Shown: positions 35,607 to 47,750 of the stretch, piece by piece
How the letters are laid out: each line of letters begins with the position of its first letter
Position numbering within the stretch: position 1 is the first letter of the stretch
Assembly (NCBI GenBank): GCA_010015745.1
Contig: ML978162.1
Coordinates: 372,001 to 436,000 of the forward strand
From: Setomelanomma holmii
Taxonomy: Eukaryota; Ascomycota; Dothideomycetes; Pleosporales; Phaeosphaeriaceae
Direction: 5' to 3'
DNA: 64,000 nt
Made by a program: the position numbers and the translations under genes
The notes under the pieces: model-generated
Databases searched by the model: none
Told to the model about the DNA's origin: nothing
The model's input: the letters and a program-made list of their open reading frames with translations, nothing else

Positions 35607-36687
35607 ATGGCGCCATCACCGCGTCCTCTGCGCGAGACAGAACCGGATGAGGAGTTCATGGAAGAACATGGAATTGAGGCATGGTCCGACGAGGATGACG
35701 TGGAGAGTATCTCTTTCGAACATCAAAATGAACATGCAACGATTAGCCAGCGTCCCAATCTGGGCACAATTTTGCAGCCCTGGCCCAGCTATCTCGGCGA
35801 TTCCTGCACAAAGGGAAGTTGGTCGGCAACAGAATCGTGGGCCTCATCGAGTTGACATGAGCACCGTTGCACACGATCGTAGTCGTCCGGGTACAGCTTA
35901 TGTCTTCGCTTCAATCGATGCCCGTCAGTATCATCAACATGACCAAGACTCTTCAATCGTGAAAGAAGAATTGCAACGGTATGGAAAGAAGGTAGACGCT
36001 ATGAACGCCCAGTCGCAAGCATTAGCGATCGAGAAAGCGCATCTACGAAGTCAAATCGCCACCTTGACTGCGAATGTTGCCGACAAGGATAAGAAGCTCG
36101 AGAGAATGAGAGCCAAATCTGCAAATACGAACTCGAAGCACGACGATGCAGACACAGAACTAAACGATCTACCATTTAAGAGTGCTCAAAAGGACACAAG
36201 AATAGCAAAGCTCGAGGAGGATCTCAAACAAGCGAACGAAGGCTGGCGTTACTATCATCAGAAATCGGAAGCCGCTCGCACAGATCGGGACATTCTCCGC
36301 AGCGAATGTGAGAGTCTCCGCTCAAGCATGCATGCATCGGAGGCGGAAATGAAATCGAAGGATAAACAGATAGCAAAACTCCAGGCGAGCAATCAAAGCT
36401 GGAAGGGGTCGTACGACCAATGGATGAAGAAGCTTACAGGCGAGGCGGCAGACATGCAAGGGCAAATTGAATCACTCCAGCCAGAGAGAGAAGCACTGTT
36501 CAGTACCATGGATAAGCGGAAGGAACAGATCGCGAGGCTTGAAAGAAAGAGTGGGAAGGTCATCGGAGAAGCAAGGAAGTGGAAGAGAAAGTGGAAAGAA
36601 GCTTGGGCATCGCACAATCGCGATTCGGATGCGACTGACGAGAACTTGAACATACCCGAAAATATCTTGTCGCAAACCAATCTGTAG
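35607..36687 (+). CDS. Coiled-coil protein of unknown function
   Basis: The protein-like sequence changes frame between about 35700 and 35820. From an ATG at 35607 the first frame is acidic (EPDEEFMEEHGIEAWSDEDD). From about 35790 to the stop at 36687 a second frame encodes some 300 residues. An intron at 35707-35788 (GTATCT..CCCAG) joins them into exactly 332 residues; another at 35752-35818 is also in phase. The long second part is a continuous heptad-rich coiled coil (for example IVKEELQRYGKKVDAMNA and IAKLEEDLKQANEGW), rich in Lys, Glu, Gln and Ser. No catalytic domain is visible. An alternative start exists at 35568, and translation from ATG 35856 would avoid the intron. The existence of a gene is likely; its 5' structure is uncertain. 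Confidence 0.6.
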
Positions 36688-37139
36688 TGTGGCATCTGAT
36701 GTGTCACGAGTCGTAGACATCAGGAGAAGGGTGTATGCACGCGATAGTTTTGCGGCTGGGTCGTATGGGTCATTGTCTTGCGTATGCAACGCCATAAAAG
36801 CATCGCTGGCGGGTAGAGTCAGCCAAAAATATTCGACTAATAATACCCACCACATCTATACATAAGAAGAGAACTTTGAGAACAAGACTTGTCCTTCGAA
36901 CCACCCAAACCGTGCGCATCTCCGCCTCTTCCTCCTTTATAGGGGCTGCCCTCACCTCACCGGCTTGGGCCTGTCGCTCGTGCTTCTGCCTGAAGTCGCT
37001 AAAGGACGGTGATTGTTGTGTGTTGACATAGTGCGGCTTTACGGTATGTCTTGTGATGTATAACGCAGTTGCCGTGGAGGTATGGAGATTCCCAAGATCT
37101 ATGCGTCTTGACAATCAAGATACTCATCAACTGCTCTCC
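36688..37139. other. Intergenic region between coiled-coil gene and HET pseudogene
   Basis: About 450 bases. A minus-strand open frame (36770-37114) contains a hydrophobic segment, but no start context or family supports it. I see nothing else. Confidence 0.4.
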
Positions 37140-38500
37140 AGTGACCGGGACAGCAGTTTAACCTCGCCACACATCTGACATATTTAAGGTTATCTACAGA
37201 GAGGGGATAAAATCTTTCTGCTCCCGAGGTTTCAGCCCAAGACCAGGAAGGGATTATTCCCCGTCGATGTCCAGGATTGTCGTTGCGTCAAGCTAGGTTC
37301 AACATGCCGTCGTTCCATTCGTAATCGTAATGCTTGTGTAAAGGCATCCATCCTGATGGTATTGGAATTATTGGAACTCCCCAGAAGTGACGTATGGAAA
37401 GAGCGTCCAATATTCCCTCGCATGCATGGATTGCATCTGCATCGTACCTCAATTTCCGCCGCGAGTAGTGCCGGAAGATATGATCGAGGATAAGCTCAGT
37501 CGTCCCATATTCGTACACACGTGAACTCACGCCGAAAATCTGGATAGCTCGTGGATATTTTGTATGAATGAACCCTCTAACTTGAGATCTTCGTTTCTTA
37601 CTGATTCCTGATAGTGTGCCTCTTGGCATAGGAAACTGACTTCTTGTTCAGTAAAGATCAGTCGGCGTCTCGATAAACAGTCTTCTTGGAAGGTCCACCC
37701 CCGAGATGCCCAGGTAGATGCTGAAAGCTTCTCAGACGTGTCGTAGAATTGCATCAGGACTTCTTGATCAATTGGGAGACATTCTTGGGGCGTTCGATCA
37801 CGAGCGCTAACACCCGGTAGTCCATAGCCGCAGTCACTTCCTGCAGCTGCAACGGTCGTAAAGTGTGCTTGCGAAGTGATGCGACCCATTTTTCGGATTT
37901 GATGGTGTTTCTCGATTTCATTATCTTGATCGATACACTGCTCGAGTCAGTCTGAAGCAAGATGCCAAGATAAATGTATACCTACGTATCGATGGATCCA
38001 AATGTAGCGGAGGCCTCACTCAATCGTAACGGTGATGCTGTCCTGTAGAGTTTGCGGCAGTGATGTCGGAAATCCTCCTGCATCATCGGGGCTACCCCAT
38101 ACTTACGACAGGGCGACGTATTGGCATCCTTCGCTTGGCGTAGTAACAATATGCATCGTGTGACAATTTATGACCTTAAGACCTTCTACCTGAGGTCTAC
38201 CTTAGGGATTGTATGATTGTGCATGCTTGTTCTCGCACGACTGTAGCCATTTCCGGATTGCATGATCGTCAGTCTGATGCGCCTCAATCATCCAAGGTGT
38301 GAGCGCAGTGCTTTCAACAGATAATCCGCCCAAATGCTGCAGCTTCATATTCTTGTTCTCGCTCAGGAGGTGATGCCCGATATAGAGAGGTGCAATGTTC
38401 CCATAGCCGATGATTTGGACGTCAGGCCGTGCGAAGTAGGTACGATGCGTTACGTGGACGCGAATTCCTGACGGTCCAGCTGATCTGCCTACCAAAAAAC
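37140..38500 (-). pseudogene. Decayed HET (heterokaryon incompatibility) domain gene
   Basis: Reading the minus strand across several frames recovers most of a HET domain: GLKVINCHTMHIV, then YVALS*VWGSPDDAGG, LPQTLQDSITVTIE*GLRYIWIHRY, CIDQDNE, VAAAGSDCGYGLPGVSARDR, SRGWTFQEDCLSRRRLIFTE and finally IIPSWSWAETSG. The usual short intron inside RY|CIDQ is still recognisable (GTAGGT..GCAG). At least four in-frame stops (38202-38204, 38103-38105, 38016-38018, 37288-37290) and one frameshift near 37500-37550 disable it, and WID has become WIH. HET proteins trigger cell death when unlike hyphae fuse. This copy cannot make one. The N-terminal boundary is unclear, and related sequence may reach about 38780. 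Confidence 0.85.
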
Positions 38501-39502
38501 TGGCAATTCGCCACAGACGAACTGGAGGTCACATCTTGACGCAGTCGTCGGTTCTCACCGAAGGTGCCCACAACTTCTGCGCAAGTTCTCGTAGAGGTCT
38601 TCAGTGGTTTTCAAAGACTTTCCGCGCAGGTAACTTTCCCTCACATGCGGTCGATCTTGGCAAGGGCAATTCAACGATACATCGTCATTCTGCCCAGGCT
38701 GGGGATGATATGAGACGGAGTCCTCGGCTCTCGTTGGTAATTCCATTACGATGACTTCGACGTGATGTATGAACTGCACTGTTCATAGAAGCAGGTAGTG
38801 TGCGATGTCGAGTATGACAGAGGTCAAGAAGGTCGTGGCAGGCTGAGGAGACAATGTCTTTTTTGGGCACACCCGCAGACACAGGGTTGGGGCAGTGCTC
38901 TGCCAACTACAAGCAGGCACAACAACCCGACGTACTCAGCCTCGTGCTCTGTGAGCAGATAGCCCAGCACTTCAAGTTTGAACCCAGAGAGAGTGTCCGA
39001 AAACCTTCATATATGTCAAACTGGCGTAGTGGTCGTCCAATTTCCTTCCGCCATATTTGCTGAAATACCTTGGTCAGGTAGGTCGTCTCCTTCTTCGATC
39101 TTTCGTATGAACATTATCATGCTGTCACACACCGTGCACTATTTTACAAAGTAGTAGGTCGCGAACATGCAAGAGGGCGATGTGTTAGTGACAAAGGACA
39201 AATGACGTAGCGCGCTTGCCATTCCCGACGTCAAGTCTGATTGGCCAACGAGCATCGGTCTGTGCCCCTTCACTTTTGATTCTCCCTCGGAGCATCACGC
39301 AAGACATTTCCAAGCAATCCTCATTTTGGACGATGATTGATGAGAAACTTTGATCTCAGCGCGTCTGGATACAGTGTATGGCGCGGCCCCGAATTCCCTA
39401 ACCTTGTAACAAAATCGCACTCTCAATCATCTTGAGCACTATTTTTCTTCACGAACCGCCAACCGAGCAGCTTTCAAGCGCCAAATCGAAACCACGATCA
39501 AC
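38501..39502. other. Region between HET pseudogene and transporter pseudogene
   Basis: About 1 kb. The left part (to about 38900) may be degraded N-terminal sequence of the HET gene on the minus strand, but no motif proves it. The right part should have been the promoter of the transporter. I see no intact gene. Confidence 0.4.
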
Positions 39503-41035
39503 ATGTCGATGCCTTCGACCATCAATAGCACTCACCCTCAATGGTGGCGCGACCCAGCCCTCCGCAAACTCAACCTCCTCCTTCTCTCCTGCTACCTTGG
39601 CGCAATTGCAACTGGCTACATCAGCGCACTCATCTCTAGCCTGATAGCCAACCCCAGATAGTACCAGGATCTCCCCAGCCTCTCCAATGTCAAACTTCTT
39701 GGCCTTGTTGTCGCAGCTCAACCTTTAGGCTGCATCTCCGCTTTCTTCCCTACGCCCTTGCTCTCAGATAGGTATGGGCGCCGAGCGGGCATTTTGATGG
39801 GAAACGTGGGTATAACGATTGGTTTTGTTGCACAAGTTTTTTGTAAGAATGCGTGGATGTTTTTTTGGGATGAGGCTGCTTGTGGGATTCGCGTCCATCT
39901 TCAACACCATATCGTCGTCCGCTTTACTTCTTGAACTCGCGCATCCGAGGCAACGTGCCGTGGCTTGTGCACTTTTCAACACGTTCTACTTCGTGGGCTC
40001 CATGACGGCCACTTGGAGCTCGTATGGAGCCTTGAAGCTGGCGAGTTCATGGTCATGGCGATTACCCGTTGCCATCCAACTATTCTGGACCGTCAGCCAA
40101 TTTATATCAGTCTCGTTCTGTCCAGAATCACCCCGCTGGCTCATCACACACAATAAAGCAGACCAAGCCAAAACCATCATGGCTACCTATCACGCAAACG
40201 GCCGTACCGACGACCCCCTAGTCCTCTCCGAGCTCTCCAATGTTTCCACATCCGCCGCGCTAGACCGTGATAATCGCGACATCAACTGGTCCGCTCTCTA
40301 CAACACGCCCGGAAACCGCAAACGCCTCGTCCTCTCCATCACCTTTGGTGTCGCCACCCAATGGGTTGGCAACGGTATCATAACATACTACCTCGCGCCC
40401 GTGCTGCAAAGCATCGGCATAACCAGCGTCTTCAAACAACAAGGCCTCAACGGCGGCTTGCAGATCTACAGCTGGATCCTAGCATCCTGCGCCGCGCTAC
40501 TAGCGGAACGACTCGGTCGCCGTCGCTTGTTTCTCACTTCCGTGGGCACGATGCTGGTGTTCATGGTCATGGTGACGATATGCTCGGCATTCTACTCGAA
40601 CACGAAGTCACTTGCAGCAGGGTACGCGGTCATTGTGTTTCTTTTCTTGTTCTTCTGCGGATATGTCATTGGTCTAACGCCCATTCCGATTCTCTACGTC
40701 AACGAGATATGGCCTGGCCTAGTCATCTGCGGGTGAAGGGCACGAGCGTGTTTTGGGTATCGCAAGCGGTAGCTTCGTGCTTCAATCAGTATGTGGACCC
40801 CATTGCACTGAAGGGAATCATGTGGCGGTACTATCTTGTGTATATTGGAGTACTGGCCGCTGTTATTGTCTTCATGTTCCTCTATGTGCCAGAGACAAAG
40901 GGTCTTTCTCTTGAAGAAGTGAGCGAGACGTTTGATCGGCGTCGTGCGGATGATGTTGAGCTGGAGGTGATTAGTCCTCGCGAGAGTGCCGTGGCTGCAG
41001 GTACTGCTGCACGCAATTTGGTTGACATGAAGTGA
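39503..41035 (+). pseudogene. Disabled MFS sugar transporter
   Basis: The sequence encodes nearly a whole 12-helix hexose/lactose-permease-type transporter. Visible motifs include DRYGRRAGIL after helix 2, RLLVGFASIFNTI, PESPRWLI at the cytoplasmic loop, ERLGRRRLFL and the C-terminal PETKGLSLEEVSETFD. Three lesions break it. Codon 53 is TAG at 39659-39661, where the family has Trp (NPRWYQDL). A run of seven T at 39860-39866 shifts the frame by one. GGCCT is duplicated at 40712-40721 inside NEIWPSHLRVKG. Removing one T and one GGCCT leaves exactly 508 codons plus stop, normal for the family. The rest of the frame is well kept, so inactivation looks recent. A homopolymer sequencing error could explain the T run but not the other two. 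Confidence 0.9.
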
Positions 41036-41289
41036 TCATGGAAGCCAGAAGTCATTGCATATGATATATGCATTAATATGATATATATATGATGATTGTA
41101 ATCAGTTTCGTCATGGTAGAGAAGCTAGAGTTAGGAATATGAGTACTGATCCTCTATCCTGAACGCCGAAAAGCATGCACAGAATGATATGTGGGGTATT
41201 GATATAAACAACAAGAAAACAAGGTATTCAGAGAGCGCCATAAGGTCACTATACAACAGAATGTATCGACTTGAAAAGTCCGCAAAGTA
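41036..41289. other. Short gap between convergent ends
   Basis: About 250 bases lie between the transporter pseudogene stop and the Atos-like stop. An AT-rich segment with ATAT repeats (41060-41095) probably belongs to the 3' ends. Nothing else is visible. Confidence 0.4.
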
Positions 41290-43786
41290 TCAGTCGTCTC
41301 GCTCGTTGTTGCGCTGGACTTCTAGTCCGCGCAGCTTCTGCGACAGCAGTCCAGCACTTGGCGGCATCGTCGGGCTACCAAGTGGGCTGAACGCATTGCC
41401 GCCGTACCCAACGTCTCCCTTGTTGAGCTTCTCGAATGTGCCTTGCTGACTGATTGGGCTACCAAGACCGGATTTGGGTGATGCGACGGGTGTATGGAAT
41501 GGGTTCTTACTATCGATATCCATGCGATCGCGAGAGACGGGTCGTGATTCAATGGCAGCAAGACGAGTGAGGCTGAAGGGAATAGGCTGTAGGTCCGGCA
41601 TCGGTGAGATGAACCCTGGTATTGCAGATGAACTGAGCGAACCACCGGTGAACTGCACAGCCGGTGGCGGTACAGGTGGCCGCGCCGTCAGGCCATCGAC
41701 TTGATCATACGCTTGCTGACTCCTTGACAAGGGCCAACCTGCGCTACGCCGGCGGAATGCTTTCTCGGCAGTAAGCTGCGCTCCAGCTGAGGAGTTGTAC
41801 TGTGAGTGAGGGAGGTCGCGTGTCGGTTTGTATGCGCTGTATCTTGGCTCCGGCATTTGTACCTCGTTTCTCAGCTTCTCCTTGCCATCTGGAACGCGAT
41901 TCGCGAAAACAACCCTGATGCTTTTGTAGAGGTAGTAGCGACCTTTCGAAGGACAGCATATGTGCAAGTGAATTAGATATCGCAAGATTGGTCGTTCGTT
42001 CGGGTCATCGGCGTTGGTGATGGCAGCTTCCGGCCGATCGGTCCCGAGGTTCTTGCGCGTGGAAGTTGGCATATCGATAATGGGCCCAGCCGAGTAACTG
42101 CGCTGCCTGATGAACGTCTTCTGTCCGGCCTCCATATCTGAGATGTCATAGGGCACGAGAAACAGCTTCACGGCCGTGTTGTTAGGGTTCTTGAGCACAA
42201 TCTGGAGCTGACCTTGAGGCGGAATGCGATAACTACCACCTGGAGGCGCCTTCGGTGACGTAGATCGTCGCTTCCTCTTCTCTTTCTTTCGCAGGTCATC
42301 TTTGAACATTTGGTTTGGTCGATCGCTCCCTTCCTTTATCCGAAAGTCAAGGTCATCTTGATCTGGAGCCGGTGCAGCATGTCGATGCTTTCGTTTGCCA
42401 CTCTCATTGCTTTCTTCGGGCGGAGGCAACGTATTTTCGAGGTCGATGAGTCCCACGTACGGGCTGGGCTCATTATCCGAGATCCTACCGTTGCCAGTGT
42501 TGTAGCTGTAGAAGACAGCAGGGAAAGGTACTGTAACATGAGGTGGACACTTGAGACTAGACTTGCAGTGCCCTTTTCCCAAAACTCCAATCTTTGCGAC
42601 AAAGTCGAGTGGCCGAGAAGGTGTGGTAGACATGCGTCCACGCAAGATCGACTCCTCATATGATCCGACCATTGGAGCGTGCTGCAAAGGCGATGCTTCT
42701 GATGAGAACGATGGCCGTCCAGAACCTAAGAAGGGAGTCTGCGGAGTGGAGTGCGAGTGTGGCTGATTGAACGTCATGGATCGTCTCGGTTGATGCGCTT
42801 GGTAAGGGATAGAGCCTCCATAGCGGAGATGACGTGCCCCGGGGGTTCCTGACGCTGAGCGAGCCATTGGGGTGGTATGATATGTTTGAAATGACGCAGG
42901 AGAAAAGGTGTGGCGTCTGTTGCCTCTTTCTGGGCTTCTTGAGTTCTGCCGTGACCCTGGCCTTGAAGAGAAGTCTAGATCTGTGTTGTTTGCCTGCTGC
43001 ACAAGAGGACTTGTGGGAGGAAGGAACGCAAACGAACTGGTGGATGACTGCGATATTGCCCTCGCGCGAGAAACTGCGCGACTTTCTTGACCGAAAAATC
43101 CACCGAAAGAATACGAAGCCTCGTTTCTCGAGGCTGGGAAGGCAGCCGCTGGGAATGAGCGATTCCAAGGCGCTACAGGCGATGTCGCTAGAAAAGGTAT
43201 CGTGGTCGAACTACCGCCTGAGATTTCGTCATCTTTCTTCTGCCTAAAGTCTCCAGAATGTAGAGCGGATCGAGGCCGTTCGATCTCCAAACCCGCCGCT
43301 GCGGGATCTCGAAGATAATCCGGGGTAGATGTGCGTGATGTTTTGAGTTCAGTGGCAGAGGAGATCGGAGTCTTTGGACGGTTGCGAGACGTTGGTCGAG
43401 GCTCAGGACTATCGAGCCTGTTGCTGCCATACTGTCGCCACTGTCAGTATTTTCGCGTATCTTGAGGAAACTTCCTAACCACTGAATTCTCAGAGTGTGT
43501 GACTCACGTCTTGACGTTGCGACAATACTGGGCTCTTCGTCCTCTTTAATCGCTCAATGAACTCTACGCGATCAAAGACAGACGATTTCCGTCCGATGGT
43601 AGGCGACTCCGGGTCCATAATGGGTCGAAGTTCAGGTCCAGCACTTTCACTAGGGTGCGACGTGTTCAGCACTGAGCCATCCAGCGCAGAATCTGACACT
43701 CCTTCCCTTTGCTGTCCACCGATTGACATCTGACGAGACGACAGCCGCCTCGGCGGACTTTCATAAGGGTCATGGAAAATGGGCAT
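41290..43786 (-). CDS. Atos-like (DUF4210 / meiotic chromosome-segregation domain) protein
   Basis: Exons 43786-43508 and 43431-41290 join over a 76-nt intron to give exactly 806 residues. The first 350 residues are Ser/Pro/Arg-rich and probably disordered. The Atos (formerly DUF4210) core begins with LDFVAKIGVLGKGHCKSSL and VPFPAVFYSYNTG and ends in SPYVGLIDLE. The second conserved block, annotated in the family as a chromosome-segregation-during-meiosis domain, contains GQLQIVLKNPNNTAVKLFLV and LIHLHICCPSKGRYYLY. The two blocks occur together in animal Atossa/FAM214 proteins and in many fungi. Animal Atossa acts as a transcription factor; fungal relatives have been linked to meiosis. The gene is divergent from the Fyv7-like gene. 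Confidence 0.9.
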
Positions 43787-44439
43787 ATTCGGTATGAAGA
43801 CTTGCTGGAGAAATCATCGAAATAAAGACCTCAGGAAACGTAAGAGTTGGTGGCAAGCTTATGGAGCGTGACCGACGTGGAGCACTGAGATGGCAGCTCG
43901 GGACGGGCGGGGATCAGTTGAGTGGTTGGAGCACCTGCTGGCCCGTCAAGTGGCATGAGGTAAACTTTCCACTTTAAATGGATGTGTGTTGGCTCCAGCG
44001 GCTGCTTCATTGCGCGGTCATCCTTCCCAGTTTTGAAGACGAAACGCTGTGGAACTTCCGGCTGAAAGGTGCGGAGAGGATGGCGGCAGGGTTTCGAATG
44101 ATGACGCGCCGTGACTCTTGACAAAGGCGTGCTCGGAGGTTCTTAATCGCTGCGGATAAGTAAAGCAGACCGGCATTGGCCGACGCTTTGGCGCTGGACC
44201 GTGGTCACACGACGACAAATGCCTCTCTGCTGCTGCATGCACCCGCTAAAGAGCGGAATGGCTTCTGCAGTGTTGCGCTGGTGCATATAGCTGAAGCATG
44301 AGTCTCTGCCGCGGTGCTCCAGTGGATGTGACTGGCTCTGAGTGCCCCACATTCAAAAGCTTGGCGAAGATTTCCCTTGCGGCTATTCACTAACGACCAA
44401 CTGCAATACTTTCTCGAGACACAACACCTTCGCGACAGT
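43787..44439. promoter_or_regulatory. Divergent promoter of Atos-like and Fyv7-like genes
   Basis: About 650 bases between the two starts should contain both promoters and leaders. No clear regulatory site stands out. Frames on the minus strand (43831-44540) have no family support. Confidence 0.45.
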
Positions 44440-45113
44440 ATGGCGTCCAAACGACCACGTGAGGAATACGCAAGCAAGCCGGTGAAGAAGCAGAAGAAGG
44501 GATTCTCCGTTGGACCAGCCAACCTTCCCGACGGCACTTACAAGCGAAAAGGTATGTGGATCTTTTAGCTTGAGATGTGCGAAGACGTTCTTAAGTATTG
44601 ACAAGACTTGTAGTGCAAAAGATCAAGAAGGACCTCATACACAAAGCGAAGTTGAAGCAGCAGTATGCGAAACTGAAGGCACGTGAAAATGACCGAGATG
44701 CGCCTCACAAGTCTGTCTACGATCGCGAAGATGTGTCCGCCGACGACGAAGAAGAGACCACAGAGCCCGTCACTGAACCCACTCTCGAGCCGCACCCAGA
44801 TCGCGTGAAGATGCTGGAAGAGAAATCACCCGAGCCACCGCCCGATCGTTCTACCGAGCGACGACAAAGACGACCGCGCTCACGGCCTTTCAAGAAAGAA
44901 AGTGAGACAGCAAGAAAGAAGAAAGAGGAAGTAGAAGCCCGTCAGAAGGCCAGAGAGGAAGCGGAGAAAGAGCGTGCGATAAGGCTTGCTGAGCGGGAGC
45001 GATTCCGCAAAACCATGGCGAAAGCGAGAGGGGGTCCAAATGGCCAACGCAAACTGGGCCGCGAGAGCACAGTGCTTTTGGCGAAAGCTCAAAGGATCAT
45101 GGGAAAGACTTGA
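44440..45113 (+). CDS. FYV7: Fyv7-family rRNA-processing protein
   Basis: Exons 44440-44551 and 44614-45113 join over a 62-nt intron to give exactly 203 residues. The protein is very rich in Lys, Arg and Glu. It carries the family core KIKKDLIHKAKLKQQYAKLK at about residues 40-59, a long charged helix (RKKKEEVEARQKAREEAEKE), and the C-terminal motif GGPNGQRKLGRESTVLLAK. This matches Fyv7, a nucleolar factor needed for processing the 35S pre-rRNA and making the small ribosomal subunit. Length is somewhat above the 151 residues of the yeast protein because of an acidic insert near residues 70-95. The start is the first ATG after a stop in frame. Confidence 0.86.
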
Positions 45114-47750
45114 ACTTTTCGCGTCAAGGCACCTGGCTTGGGTTACGCAGCGATGTGTACGCGCTCAGTCTGCGCGTGCCGTGCGCATGATTGGATTTCA
45201 CCTGTCATTATGGAGGGTATGTCCTGGCTGGAAGAATACCACAGTACCCAGGTCTCTACGACATCGGTAAAGAGCAGAGTTGGACCAAATCAGTGAAGAG
45301 CAGAATTGGACAAAATCCGTGAAGAGCAGAGCTGGACGAAATCCATGAGGATCAGAGCTGGACGAAAGACTGGCCAGAATTGTGCGCGAAGCACAGCACG
45401 GCCTCGTCCTTATAAGCACTACCATAAGAAACGGTCCACGAAGAAGAATCCCTGGATCTTCCGTGCATCGCTCATACCATGGTATGATCTTGACCTTCAT
45501 TATCGCCTCAAGTCAATGCGCCTCGAAGCATGTAGCAGATCTGGAGGTCTAAAAATCGTATCTGACCTCGCCTGCTCGGCAAGGCCTGTCGTGGTGTACA
45601 TGCTTATAGGGGCAAAATGCTGTTCAACGTCGCACAAGGACCGTGGGTTCGGCCTTGTGAGAAGGGTGGTGGGGATCTGACGCGAGAGCCATTGTTTCGG
45701 AGAAGACGCGATGGAAGAAGTGCAACTCATGATCAAAACTCCCTGTCATACTGCCGCTTCCAGCAAGCCTCCACGAATTCATAGCTTTTTATTTCCGCTT
45801 TGTCCAAGGTGCTTGCATTAGTGTTCACGTCATCCTCTGATCTCCACGCTCACCATGGCAGCGTCCCGAGCCGTTGCCTCAAAACACACACTGGCAAGTC
45901 CACCGGTCAACATTGATCAATGCATCACTCACGCACAGAGATGTGTATCGCACATCTCCAGCGCCGGTGGGACACCGTAGCCTTTGTTTCATATGTGTCG
46001 AGAAGTGCTGCGAGAAGGTATACGCGCAACTCTAAGGAGATAGATGTACAGAAAAGACACATGCTAGAAGGCTTCTACCACCTCTTAAAATCAACGCTGG
46101 CTTGGATGGCACGCACGAGAGCCTCCAGCAGTGTCGCACAGGAAACGAGAAGATTCAGTACGCTCTACCCATGGTTGTTCCTCGTGATATAATCGTACTG
46201 CCGCCTGATGACCCTCGGCACCATGAAATAATCCATAGTTTTGCAAAGGCTCAACGACAATGTCTCGAACTGCGAGACTCGAGATGCCAGCAGAGGAATC
46301 TCCGTGGTGAGCAATGGGATGATGACGCTAGCTCACGGCTCTTCCCCATTCGGATAGCGCGACGCTAGAGGGTACTTGCCGAACTGTGACATTTGTCCTC
46401 TCTCTCACCCATTCTGTGTATTTCAACGCCGATGCACGCATTTGTGAAACGAGTGTAAGCTCGGAGTAGGCGCCCTTGTGCGAGAGCTTACCACCGAGTG
46501 TCATCTCGCTATGTTTCGATCGGCAGGCTCCGCTAAGCCATCGAAAGCAATACGTCTTCTAAACGCGCGTGCTCACTGTGCGTCACTGGGCAATCCAAGG
46601 CAAAGGTCGGCATACCAACAGCCAACGAAGGGCTGTAGTCAACCGACCGCAGTCACCATTCTCAACGTAACGTGCACCAAAGATTATTTCCCGGATTCGA
46701 CTCATCAAATGCGCAGAAGCTGATCCCAAGTGTCGCGCCGGTGGGGCGTCCAAACGCGGAACTATTGCATTCGCCCAATTCGGACATACGAGCTACTCAG
46801 CCACGCCTCACGTGGAGCTCCAACCCTTTGTTTCGGCTAACGATTGCTCCTCTTGTATGTGCCTTCGTAATAGTCGCGGTCCTTCGCAATAGCGCCCGCT
46901 GCTGAAGACCGATGTCGTGAGGTTCAGATCCATCCTGTCTAGCTTTCAAGGTGCGGAAAGTTGACATAGCACATCATCGTTGCGAAGGCGCGGTCTAGAG
47001 AATTGAGTATTTAAATCTAAATTTGGTAGAGTTGTCATGATCGCCACGGTCGACTAATTCAGAGCGTACACTAAGACGCTTGCAAAGTGTCAAGCTTATT
47101 ACTTCTTCTAGCAGCACGAAACTTGATTCGGAAAGGAACCGATTACTGGCGGTGTATGGTCCATGCAGCCCTACCAGAGCAGAGTGCAAGGATCGGCCCT
47201 AGCGGTGCACTTATGGGGGCTGTACCGCCCATCATCAACGGCCCGTCAGACGTTGCGCTAATCGCGTGTGGAGAGTCAAGCCGGCGCAGCCTCACAGCCA
47301 TGCAAGGTGCATGTCAGTCGTCGGAGTTCCTTGGCTCGGTCATGTAGGTGAGCACACCTAGCCAGGGACCGTACCCTATGGCACGTCCTTGATGTATGCT
47401 TCCGTGGAACCATCTCTTGCCTTGGTATTGGCTATCCTAGTCTTAGTTCATCCAAGCCTCAGACGGCTTCTCTCACTCAAACGCTAGGTTACGTCTCAGG
47501 ATCAAACCTAACCTTCTTTGCTCATCCTCGGTCGAATTGCAGCCTCGCTAAAGACATCGTCGTCAGTCGTACTTTGGCCTTTAGTCACTTCATCTTCTGC
47601 CTACATCAGTGGCGTCCTCATCTTGCTCATAGCTCGACTTTCATACTAGGGAAACAGCCTGCCTCCTTACCATCCCTCACACTTTGGCTAAGACTCATCA
47701 CTCACCCTTGCGAGGAGCAGTCGAGTGGCCTCTTGTGTGAAAATATAGTA
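45114..47750. other. Long intergenic region with a short tandem repeat
   Basis: About 2.6 kb without a supported gene. Apart from the tandem repeat at 45264-45372 I see only short frames that fit no family, and no tRNA or transposon ends. The last few hundred bases before 47751 should contain the Myb-gene promoter and leader. Confidence 0.45.
45264..45372 (+). repeat. Four-copy tandem repeat of about 26 bp
   Basis: Four imperfect head-to-tail units share the core GAGCAGAGCTGGACgAAATC: roughly 45267-45293, 45294-45319, 45320-45345 and 45346-45372. Copies differ at several positions, so the array is not young. It lies about 150 bases downstream of the Fyv7-like stop. Confidence 0.8.

Noticed and set aside
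36770..37114. Minus-strand 114-codon frame with a hydrophobic segment
   Set aside because: No family match, and no start context or conserved motif; the segment may be chance.
38103..38108. GTAAGT as a splice donor in the HET gene, which would remove one stop
   Set aside because: The following codons continue the HET consensus (VWG) in the same frame, so the TAA is a true lesion rather than an intron start.
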